A DNA stretch of 64,000 bases from Bacteroidaceae bacterium (lineage in GTDB: Bacteria; Bacteroidota; Bacteroidia; Bacteroidales; Bacteroidaceae), in assembly GCA_017530735.1 (NCBI GenBank), contig JAFXMB010000004.1:1-64000 (forward strand), given 5' to 3'. The notes under the pieces are model-generated. The model was not told the DNA's origin. It searched no databases and saw nothing but the letters and a program-made list of their open reading frames with translations. Shown in pieces: positions 37,066-44,391 of the stretch. The first letter of the stretch is position 1. Each line of letters starts with the position of its first letter. Both the position numbers and the translations under genes were made by a program.

Positions 37066-37870
37066 TTTTGCGACCTGTAAAGTGATCCATTGTGTGATAG
37101 ATTCCAAAGATAGTGCCAAATACATAATCAAACAAGGCAACCGGCAGTACAGCCTGCCAGAATCTTATGAAATGGAATCCGAACGGTATGCCGCGGAAAT
37201 CCTTGTTGCGCTCAATGGCGCGTATTATCTTGCGGGCGGTGTTTTCGGGGTCAAGGATGGGGAAAATCTTTGATGAAACGCCGTCAAACATGCCGGTGTT
37301 GATGAAGTAGGGGGCTACGGTGGTAAAGCGCACCTTTGATTTCATCTTGGCCAGTTCTATGCGGACCGAGTCGGACCAGCCTATCACGCTCCACTTGCTG
37401 GCCGAATATACGCTCATCTTGGGCATGGAGAGCATACCTGCGGCCGATGCTATGTTGCAGATGTGACCCTTGTCCCGCTTGATCATATCGGCCAACATCA
37501 CGTGGGCTACGTTCATGGGAGCCACTGCGTTTATCATCATGGTGCGCTCTATGTCGCGCGGGGTCAGTCTGTCGAAAGTGGCGTTGCTGGTCACTATACC
37601 GGCGCACTGTATAAGTATGTCCACCGGTCCGTACATATTGACGGTTGACCGGTATGCCTTCTCAATAATGTCGCTGTCCGATACATCCACGCAGAGTCCG
37701 CTTACCTGACCTATGCCGGACAGTTCATTTTTGACCAGCTCTATGTTGCTCTCGTTGATATCCCAGATGATAAGTCTTGCAGCACCTCTCTCCAGGGCCA
37801 TGCGGCCCATTATTCTGCCAATACCGGATGCTCCACCGGTAATGACCACATTTGCGTCATTGAATTTCAT
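36965..37870 (-). CDS. Short-chain dehydrogenase/reductase
   Basis: A 301-residue NAD(P)-binding Rossmann protein. It has the cofactor motif TGGASGIG, DILIQCAGIV, and the catalytic Ser-Tyr-Lys in NIASAAG and YSASK. The part after about residue 240 is hydrophobic (WQAVLPVALFDYVFGTIFG), suggesting membrane contact, as in SDRs acting on lipids. The ATG at 37870 is the family-like start (MKFNDANVVITGGASG). The last 33 codons overlap the ALDH start and are rich in polar residues. Together with ALDH it suggests a fatty alcohol/aldehyde oxidation pair, by inference. Confidence 0.88.
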   Translation of the reverse strand: MKFNDANVVITGGASGIGRIMGRMALERGAARLIIWDINESNIELVKNELSGIGQVSGLCVDVSDSDIIEKAYRSTVNMYGPVDILIQCAGIVTSNATFDRLTPRDIERTMMINAVAPMNVAHVMLADMIKRDKGHICNIASAAGMLSMPKMSVYSASKWSVIGWSDSVRIELAKMKSKVRFTTVAPYFINTGMFDGVSSKIFPILDPENTARKIIRAIERNKDFRGIPFGFHFIRFWQAVLPVALFDYVFGTIFGIYHTMDHFTGRKNDNRKHIEGANSADSALTASVLQNGDNAERKVS

Positions 37871-37983
37871 TACCAATCATTTCAATTATAAACGGCGCAA
37901 AATTACTTCGCCCGCGCATGAGAGTGAAGCGCTGGCATTTGTTTGTGGTGAAACTGTAACCCGATGTGGTGAAAATGAAAAAA

Positions 37984-38013
37984 TGGCACAGGGGGACTGT
38001 CCCTTTTGGGTCA
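37984..38013. repeat. Imperfect palindrome at the 3' end of a lipoprotein gene
   Basis: The sequence from TGGCACAGGGGGACTGTCCC to TTTTGGGTCA lines up with the core of the cysK terminator (32530-32560) at most positions. It ends in the stop codon of the 38011-39042 gene. On the minus strand it is followed by a U-rich run, so it may end transcription of that gene. Confidence 0.6.
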
Positions 38014-39042
38014 CTTTGTCTTGTAGACAACTATCTGTGCCTGCACTGATTCGTCTTGGCCATCCGATACAAAAGCAGTGATAAGCTTGTTGTCCAACTG
38101 GCATATCGGGAAGAAGGGAACCTCATTTACACCTAATCCCTCTTCAATCAGATTGTAGTTTTTATCAAACAGGGCATAGCAGGCACCCTTGCCGCAGAAA
38201 TAGTTTATCAGCGTGTTTCCGTTCAACGAGAAGACCTGTTTTACATAGACGCCAGGCGTACCTATCAAACTGTCATCCTTCTTAATCTGACACAGTTTTC
38301 TGATGGTCTTGCCGTCATATAGGAACAGCTCATCGGTATTGGGGTTATGGCAGACAATATTTCCATGAGAGTCTGGCATGAAATATTTGCCGATGAAAAT
38401 TGAAAAAAACATTATTTCATCATCTTCTTCCACCTGGGCAGGTTCTTTCTTCAGGAAGGTTCCGGTTTTACGGCACCGGCTGTCTGTCACCACAAACATA
38501 CCGATACTGTCAGTCTCAGTGGAATTTAAAATCATGAAACCGTCTTTTGTCCTGATGAATGATGAAGGGCTTGGTATGTAATCAATATTGAACTTGTCCT
38601 GATGATTAAGGTCATAATCATAAACATGGACACTCTTGCCGCTCAGATCCAGAAGATACAGATGCTCATCGTCGCCGGTCAGGTTCATTGCATTCAGGTA
38701 ATCCTTGGGCCCGCGCCCTATCTGACGCAGCTGGGAAACAATCTGTCCTGTTTTCAGGTCAACCTTTGAAACTGCCTGACGTTGATCCAGTATGAATGCA
38801 AAGTGATCAGTATAGTAAACATCATTTATTTCCGACAGGAAGTAATCACCATCAGCCCTTACATTCACGTTTCTGTCAATCTGGAAATAATCTTTTATAG
38901 GGAACAGCTTGTCGGCCGGGTCGCGGAATCTTACTGTCACTTCATTGGCGGCACTGTTTTTCCCGCCGCAACCGGTCATAAACGTTAATATCAATCCGCA
39001 AAACGGAACTATCAGATACAAACAACGGGCAATTCTTCTCAT
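38011..39042 (-). CDS. 6-bladed beta-propeller lipoprotein
   Basis: A 343-residue lipoprotein, lipobox Cys at residue 25 (FMTGC). Blade-like units are GQIVSQLRQIGRGPKDYLNAMNLTG and HLYLLDLSGKSVHVYDYDLN, with the GRGP motif of PF17170. It is a paralogue of the gene at 887-1990 with the same N-terminal block (ADKLFPIKDYFQIDR here, VQFPSISRMFETDT there) at matching distance. Function unknown; outer-membrane or periplasmic location expected. Confidence 0.8.
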   Translation of the reverse strand: MRRIARCLYLIVPFCGLILTFMTGCGGKNSAANEVTVRFRDPADKLFPIKDYFQIDRNVNVRADGDYFLSEINDVYYTDHFAFILDQRQAVSKVDLKTGQIVSQLRQIGRGPKDYLNAMNLTGDDEHLYLLDLSGKSVHVYDYDLNHQDKFNIDYIPSPSSFIRTKDGFMILNSTETDSIGMFVVTDSRCRKTGTFLKKEPAQVEEDDEIMFFSIFIGKYFMPDSHGNIVCHNPNTDELFLYDGKTIRKLCQIKKDDSLIGTPGVYVKQVFSLNGNTLINYFCGKGACYALFDKNYNLIEEGLGVNEVPFFPICQLDNKLITAFVSDGQDESVQAQIVVYKTK

Positions 39043-39082
39043 ATTGAAATAGGATACTATTATGGTTAAACGCTATCAATTG

Positions 39083-40657
39083 TCAACGTATCAGGTATTG
39101 GGCGGCGGATTCGGCGCAACGCTCGCCGTCTATGGCCGATGAGACTATGCCGCCGGCGTATCCGGCCCCTTCGCCGCAGGGGAACAGGCATTCAAGGCCG
39201 ATGTGCTGGAGGGTCTCGTTGTCGCGGACTATGCGTACGGGCGATGATGTGCGGGTCTCGACGGCAATCATTACGGCGTCGTTGGTAAGGAATCCGTGAG
39301 AACTTTTGCCAAACTGCAGGAATCCCTGCTTGAGACGCTCCGTCACGAACTTGGGCATCCAGAAATGGAGCGGGGATGATATGAGGCCGGGCGAGTAGGA
39401 TGATTCCGGGAGGTCATAACTCAGACGGCCGTTCACAAAGTCGGCCATTCGCTGGGCTGGTGCGGTCTGGCGCATGTTGCCGGCCTGCCAGCAGTCACGC
39501 TCCAGCTGCTCCTGGAAGCGCATCATTACGAGCGGATCCTTCATGTCAGCTTCTGACTGCGCGATATCCTCTATACGGGTCTCTACCACCATTCCGGAGT
39601 TGCTCCAGCGGGAGCCTCGGTTGGAGGGTGACATGCCGTTCACCACTATCTGCTGGGGGCCCGATGCAGCCGGCACCACGAATCCGCCGGGGCACATGCA
39701 GAAACTGTAAACTCCGCGTCCGTTAACCTGAGTGACGAAACTGTACTCGGCGGCGGGCAGATACTTGCCTCGTCCGGCACGGTTGTGGTATTGTATTGAG
39801 TCTATAAGTTGCGAAGGATGTTCCAGACGGCAGCCTACAGCAAGAGCCTTCGCTTCAATAGCGAATTTCTGGGCTGCCATGTAGCGATATACATCGCGTG
39901 CGCTGTGACCTGTGGCCAGTATTACCGGTCCCATGAATGTGCATTGCTGTCCTTTGTGAGTGGCATTTACGCCGATTACACGGTTGCCATCCAGTATGAA
40001 GCTGGTCATGAGGGTCTCAAAGTGGACCTCACCGCCGCAGTTTATTATTGTGTTACGGATGTTCTCAATCACGCGCGGCAGGCGGTCAGTACCTATGTGC
40101 GGGTGTGCATCGGACAATATCGTGGGGCTTGCGCCGTGCTGGCAGAATATGTTCAGGATGCGGTCGGTGCTGCCGCGTTTCTTGCTTCGGGTGTAGAGCT
40201 TGCCGTCGGAATATGCTCCTGCGCCGCCCTCGCCGAAACTGTAGTTGGATTCGGGGTCTATCTTGTGGGTGCGGCTTATGGCGGCTATGTCCACCTTGCG
40301 GTCGTGCACGTTTTTGCCGCGCTCAAGTACTATTGGGCGCAGACCGAGTTCAATCAGGTGCAGTGCTGCAAAGAGTCCGCCGGGGCCTGCGCCAACCACA
40401 ATCACGGCCGGTTTGTCATCGACCGGGCGGTATTCAATCTCGGTGTATTGGGTTTTGGGCGGCTGCTCGTTTATGAATACCCTCAGGGTCAGGTTTACGA
40501 ATATGGTGCGCTGGCGGGCGTCGATGCTCTTCTTGAGAGTGCGTACGGCCGTGATGGTGCGCATGTCAAGCCCGCACTGCCTTGAGACAGTCTCCTTGAG
40601 TACCTGTTCGTTATATGCAAACTGCGGCTCTACCCTGAGTTGTAATTCCTTTATCAT
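39083..40657 (-). CDS. FAD-dependent oxidoreductase (COG2509 type)
   Basis: A 524-residue flavoprotein. After an N-terminal ferredoxin-like region of about 80 residues comes the FAD dinucleotide-binding motif VVGAGPGGLFAALHLIELG and VLERGKNVHDRKVD. Then come NYSFGEGGAGAYSDGKLYTRSKKRG, VILATGHSARDVYRY and the C-terminal FPCGEGAGYAGGIVSSAIDG, all typical of the uncharacterised FAD-dependent dehydrogenases of COG2509. Cytoplasmic. Substrate unknown. Confidence 0.88.
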   Translation of the reverse strand: MIKELQLRVEPQFAYNEQVLKETVSRQCGLDMRTITAVRTLKKSIDARQRTIFVNLTLRVFINEQPPKTQYTEIEYRPVDDKPAVIVVGAGPGGLFAALHLIELGLRPIVLERGKNVHDRKVDIAAISRTHKIDPESNYSFGEGGAGAYSDGKLYTRSKKRGSTDRILNIFCQHGASPTILSDAHPHIGTDRLPRVIENIRNTIINCGGEVHFETLMTSFILDGNRVIGVNATHKGQQCTFMGPVILATGHSARDVYRYMAAQKFAIEAKALAVGCRLEHPSQLIDSIQYHNRAGRGKYLPAAEYSFVTQVNGRGVYSFCMCPGGFVVPAASGPQQIVVNGMSPSNRGSRWSNSGMVVETRIEDIAQSEADMKDPLVMMRFQEQLERDCWQAGNMRQTAPAQRMADFVNGRLSYDLPESSYSPGLISSPLHFWMPKFVTERLKQGFLQFGKSSHGFLTNDAVMIAVETRTSSPVRIVRDNETLQHIGLECLFPCGEGAGYAGGIVSSAIDGERCAESAAQYLIR

Positions 40658-40674
40658 ATCAGCCTGTGTATGAA

Positions 40675-41031
40675 TCAGATGCTCAGCGAGTGCAACCTGA
40701 ATGAATAGTAGCCTTTGTGGTCCAGATATCTTATGGCATCGTCAAGAATGGCTTTCCTGCGTGCCTGGTCAATATCGGAATGGAACAGGATATCGGCCAT
40801 GAGCTCCAGGCTATTGTCGCTTATGTTTTTCTGCTCCACCATGTAGATCACGGGATTATCCTTGGAGAGTATTTCATCAATGTCAAACGGCAGTTCCGCC
40901 TTGCTGAACTCGGCCTTTACATCGGTGACGGTACATTTGGGCTCACCATCCTTGAACAGTCCCAAACGAATGGCAATCTGTAGGAGCAGTTCCCCTATGC
41001 GGTCTATCTCTCTTAGAATAAAGTCTTCCAT
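40675..41031 (-). CDS. Conserved hypothetical protein
   Basis: A 118-residue, mostly helical cytoplasmic protein beginning MEDFILREIDRIGELLLQIA. No motif is recognised. The ATG at 41031 was chosen because the upstream extension (with non-ATG start) has a different composition. It lies 17 bp upstream of the FAD oxidoreductase gene on the same strand and is probably cotranscribed. Confidence 0.65.
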   Translation of the reverse strand: MEDFILREIDRIGELLLQIAIRLGLFKDGEPKCTVTDVKAEFSKAELPFDIDEILSKDNPVIYMVEQKNISDNSLELMADILFHSDIDQARRKAILDDAIRYLDHKGYYSFRLHSLSI

Positions 41032-41120
41032 AAAACTGATTTCCGGATGCAAAGATAATACAAAGCACGGACACTGCGACACGGAATAATACGGACGCTA
41101 AGACACGGAATCAGACCTAC

Positions 41121-41232
41121 AGCGTATTCCGGCTGTCAAAGCGTCCGACTAAATGGGGTATACCGTCATTTTGCGGACACTTGGACACCAAAACGGTCTT
41201 GCAGCGTATTCTGGCGGTTAAAGCGTCCGGAC
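41121..41232. repeat. Degenerate repeat cluster
   Basis: AGCGTATTCCGGCTGTCAAA at 41121 is repeated as AGCGTATTCTGGCGGTTAAA at 41203, each followed by GCGTCCG, 82 bp apart. Related inverted pieces (CGGACGCTAAGACACGGAAT) lie just before, near 41093. The 278-bp gap 41032-41309 holds this and nothing else recognised. Confidence 0.6.
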
Positions 41233-41309
41233 AAAAAATGTTTTTGGCGGATTGGAAGGAATGGGGTGCGTCTTTTTTTGTATTTTTAGGGTCATAATTG
41301 AGAATACTT

Positions 41310-41996
41310 ATGAAAGAGATACTGGATTTCCTGAGGAGGCTCAGTTGCAATAATGAGCGCAGCTGGTTCATGGAGCATAAGGATGAGTACAAGCGGGCCA
41401 AGGAGCGGTTCGATGCCTTTGCGCTTGAGTTGTTGGCCGATATCCGCAAGTTCGACCCGGCCATCGGTGACTTGCAGCTTAATGATATAACATATCGCAT
41501 TTACCGCGACGTAAGGTTTTCGGCCGATAAGTCCCCGTACAAGACCCACATGGGCGTCTATATCTGCCCGGGCGGAAAGAAATCGGCCTACAGCGGATAC
41601 TATTTCCAGGTGAGTGCATCGGCCAGTGACAGTTGGGAGGGAACCCATATGCTGGCTGCCGGTGACTACTGGTGTGACCCAAAGGTGCTGGCCATTCTGC
41701 GTGAGGATATTGAGATGAGTGACGGCGGGTTCCGCAAGATCCTGGCCCAGGCTGCTCCCGGATTCGAACTGGATTTTGAGGGGGCACTCAAGAAAGTGCC
41801 GGCCGGATTCCCTGTCGATACCCCTGACTCCGATTTTTACCGCCTCAAGCGTTTCTGTATAACCTACATGCCTGATGACGATTTCATCCTGGCGCCGAAT
41901 CTTGCCGAGCGCGTATCGGCCCTGTTTAAAACCACCAAGCCTTTCCTGGATTTCATTAACCGCGCCGTTACCTGGTCCAAGGAGAATAATGATTAA
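41310..41996 (+). CDS. DUF2461 family protein
   Basis: A 228-residue protein of the TIGR02453/DUF2461 family. It has FLRRLSCNNERSWFMEHKDEY at the start, the central YRIYRDVRFSADKSPYKTHMG and GGKKSAYSGYYFQV, and RFCITYMPDD near the end. The family has no established function. The ATG at 41310 is preferred over an upstream TTG. It slightly precedes pnuC, and the two may be cotranscribed. Confidence 0.88.
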   Translation: MKEILDFLRRLSCNNERSWFMEHKDEYKRAKERFDAFALELLADIRKFDPAIGDLQLNDITYRIYRDVRFSADKSPYKTHMGVYICPGGKKSAYSGYYFQVSASASDSWEGTHMLAAGDYWCDPKVLAILREDIEMSDGGFRKILAQAAPGFELDFEGALKKVPAGFPVDTPDSDFYRLKRFCITYMPDDDFILAPNLAERVSALFKTTKPFLDFINRAVTWSKENND

Positions 41997-42006
41997 TTTT
42001 GCAGAC

Positions 42007-42693
42007 ATGAGTAAGAAGATAGAGATACCAAAATTCAGTTGGTGGGATTGGTTCCTGATACTGGGATTCATTAGTGTTAGTGTGGCGGTGAGTGTGCTGA
42101 ACGGGAATTTCAGTGTGCTTAGTTTTATTGCGGGAACCTGCAGCGTGCTTTGCGTGATTTTTGGTGTCAAGGGCAGCGTGCTGAACTTCCTTTTTGGATT
42201 CCTGGGATCATGCATTCAGGGATATATGGCTCTGCGCAGCGGGCTTTATGCCAATGCGGCGCTGTTCCTGCTCTATAATGTGCCGATGCAGTTTGTGGGC
42301 TGGGCCCAGTGGCGCAAACGTGCGCTGGGCGGCGGCAGCGAGGGCATCAAGACCCGCTGGATGAGCTGGCCTCAGAGAGTGCTGCTGATTGTGCTGAGCA
42401 CTGCTGCAGTCTGGGGTATAAGCAGATTGCTTCTTAAGACCGATGACCCTCAGCCCGTGTCCGATGCACTTGCCATGACCGTGGCCGTGGGCGCTCAGTT
42501 CCTGCTTACGTTCGCGTTCATTGAGCAGTGGTTCATGTGGATTGTGGTGAACGGCGCCAACCTGGTTATGTGGGCCATTGCAGCCACCCGCGGCGTGCAG
42601 TTTGCACCTATCATGGTGGTACAGTACGTATTCTACATGATGAACTCCATCTACGGAATAGTGTGGTGGAGCAAAATGTCAAAAAAGTCATAG
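42007..42693 (+). CDS. pnuC: Nicotinamide riboside transporter PnuC
   Basis: A 228-residue inner-membrane protein with about seven helices. PnuC features include WWDWFLILGFISVSV, LNFLFGFLGSCIQGYMALRSGLYANAALFLLYNVPMQ..GW, EQWFMWIVVNGANLVMW and VQYVFYMMNSIYGIVWW. The start at 42007 gives a typical N-terminus; an ATG at 41989, overlapping the previous stop, is the alternative. It imports vitamin B3 nucleosides for NAD synthesis. It lies 3 bp before radA. Confidence 0.9.
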   Translation: MSKKIEIPKFSWWDWFLILGFISVSVAVSVLNGNFSVLSFIAGTCSVLCVIFGVKGSVLNFLFGFLGSCIQGYMALRSGLYANAALFLLYNVPMQFVGWAQWRKRALGGGSEGIKTRWMSWPQRVLLIVLSTAAVWGISRLLLKTDDPQPVSDALAMTVAVGAQFLLTFAFIEQWFMWIVVNGANLVMWAIAATRGVQFAPIMVVQYVFYMMNSIYGIVWWSKMSKKS

Positions 42694-42696
42694 CGT

Positions 42697-44103
42697 ATGG
42701 CATCGATCAAGGATAAGACCGTTTTTGTGTGCTCCGAGTGCGGCTTTGACTCGCCCAAGTGGAGCGGCAAATGCCCGTCGTGCGGCATGTGGAACACCAT
42801 GAAAGAGATGACCGTCAAGGCTCCTACCGCACAGACCGTAACCGCCGCCGCACGCAAGAGTGCAACAGGTAAGGCCGATGAGAGCCGCCCGCATACCCTG
42901 AGTGAGATTGACAGCACCATGGAGGCCCGCATCGATATGCATGATGAGGAGCTGAACCGCGTGCTGGGAGGCGGACTGGTACAGGGATCAATCGTACTGC
43001 TGGGCGGTGAGCCCGGAATAGGCAAATCCACCCTGACGCTGCAGACAGTGATGCGCCTGCAGGACCTAAAGGTGCTGTACGTATCGGGCGAGGAGAGTGC
43101 CCGCCAGATCAAGATGCGTGCTCAGCGTCTGGCTACCGCGAACGGCAGCAATCAACTGAGTGACAACCTGCTCATTCTGTGCGAGACATCGCTCGAAAAG
43201 ATATATGAACAGATAAAAGCCGTTCAACCCCAACTCCTGGTGATAGACTCCATCCAGACCATTAGCAGCGAGTACGTGGATTCATCGACCGGAAGCATAA
43301 CTCAGGTGCGCGAGTGCGCCGCTTCGCTGCTCAAGTTTGCCAAGGAGAGCGGAACTCCCGTTCTTCTGATAGGCCATATCACCAAGGACGGATCGATAGC
43401 CGGCCCCAAGATTCTGGAGCATATCGTTGATGCGGTTCTGCAGTTTGAGGGTGACCAGCACTATCTGTACCGCATACTCAGGCCCATTAAGAACCGTTTT
43501 GGCAGCACTGCCGAGTTAGGCATTTATGAGATGCTGGAGACTGGCCTAAGGCAGGTGAGTAACCCCAGTGAGTTGCTGCTTACCGACAGCCATCAGGGCA
43601 TGAGCGGCGTATCGATTGCCTGCACCATTGAGGGCGTACGTCCGTTCCTGATTGAGGTTCAGGCTCTGGCCAGCACCGCAGTTTACGGAACCCCGCAGCG
43701 CAGTGCAATTGGTTTTGATGTTCGCCGCATGAACATGCTGCTTGCCGTCCTTGAAAAACGTGTCGGCTTCAAGTTGGGTCAGAAAGACGTATTCCTGAAC
43801 ATAGCAGGTGGGTTGAAAGTAAGCGATCCCGCAATAGACCTGGCAGTAATCAGCGCCATTCTATCAAGCAGTCTGGATATTGCTGTAGACCGCACCGTCT
43901 GCATGACAGGTGAGGTAGGTCTGTCGGGTGAAATCCGTCCAGTAAGCCGCATAGAACAGCGCATCGCCGAAGCCGCAAAGCTGGGATTTGAGCGCATCAT
44001 CATCCCCAAGAGCAACATGCACGGCCTGGAGAACCGCCAGCTGGGCATCGGCCTCATTCCCGTCACCAAAGTGGAGGAGGCTTTCAAGCATCTTTTCGGT
44101 TAA
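42697..44103 (+). CDS. radA: DNA repair protein RadA
   Basis: A RecA-related ATPase acting in recombination-intermediate processing. It is 468 residues. An N-terminal zinc finger (C12, C15, C26, C29) is followed by Walker A GGEPGIGKST (residues 103-112), the RadA-specific KNRFGS, and a C-terminal Lon-protease-like domain with AGGLKVSDPAIDLAV and GEVGLSGEIRPV. The first copy-4 repeat base is 8 bp after its stop. Confidence 0.96.
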   Translation: MASIKDKTVFVCSECGFDSPKWSGKCPSCGMWNTMKEMTVKAPTAQTVTAAARKSATGKADESRPHTLSEIDSTMEARIDMHDEELNRVLGGGLVQGSIVLLGGEPGIGKSTLTLQTVMRLQDLKVLYVSGEESARQIKMRAQRLATANGSNQLSDNLLILCETSLEKIYEQIKAVQPQLLVIDSIQTISSEYVDSSTGSITQVRECAASLLKFAKESGTPVLLIGHITKDGSIAGPKILEHIVDAVLQFEGDQHYLYRILRPIKNRFGSTAELGIYEMLETGLRQVSNPSELLLTDSHQGMSGVSIACTIEGVRPFLIEVQALASTAVYGTPQRSAIGFDVRRMNMLLAVLEKRVGFKLGQKDVFLNIAGGLKVSDPAIDLAVISAILSSSLDIAVDRTVCMTGEVGLSGEIRPVSRIEQRIAEAAKLGFERIIIPKSNMHGLENRQLGIGLIPVTKVEEAFKHLFG

Positions 44104-44111
44104 TTTTTTTT

Positions 44112-44277
44112 CGCCAAAGTGTCCCACAACGAATAGCGCTGTGGGGCTTGTGGCGTGGGTTGGTGTGGGACATGGGCTCATCTGAGGGGGATGTCCCACA
44201 CTCATCGGGCCGAGAGAGGGCTCTCGCGGGGGTCGTTGTGGGACACTTTGGCGAGCTGAGTGTGGGACACTTTGGCG
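44112..44277. repeat. Dispersed palindromic repeat, copy 4
   Basis: It starts CGCCAAAGTGTCCCAC (44112-44127). The right end, GTGGGACACTTTGGCG, is present twice (44238-44253 and 44262-44277). The middle contains GTGTGGGACATGGGCTCATC and the family block CTCATCGGGCCGAGAGAGG. It lacks the GTTGCAAAACTG outer arm of copies 1-3. It fills the radA-thrA gap up to the thrA promoter. Confidence 0.85.
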
Positions 44278-44359
44278 AGGGGGAAGGGTGGAGTAATCAG
44301 TATTGAGTAAAAATGTGCAATAAGAGGTACGTGCGTTGGGAGTTTTGCGGGAAAAGGAG

Positions 44360-44367
44360 TATTTTTG
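44360..44367 (+). promoter_or_regulatory. -7 box of the threonine operon promoter
   Basis: TATTTTTG fits TAnnTTTG and lies 24 bp before the GTG start of thrA. A GTTG near 44335 gives a weak -33 element. No leader peptide or attenuator was found here. Confidence 0.5.
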
Positions 44368-44391
44368 CAGTTTGAAAAAAACGTTGCTACT

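Noticed and set aside
39809..40585. 258-codon plus-strand frame opposite the FAD oxidoreductase
   Set aside because: The minus-strand gene has complete FAD motifs; the opposite frame is Cys/Ala/Tyr-rich with no domain.
41083..41240. Possible CRISPR-like repeats
   Set aside because: Only two degenerate copies with irregular spacing and no cas genes in the window.
44278..44391. Threonine/isoleucine leader peptide before thrA
   Set aside because: The only short frame starts upstream of the predicted promoter box and has no Thr or Ile run; no competing hairpins were seen.
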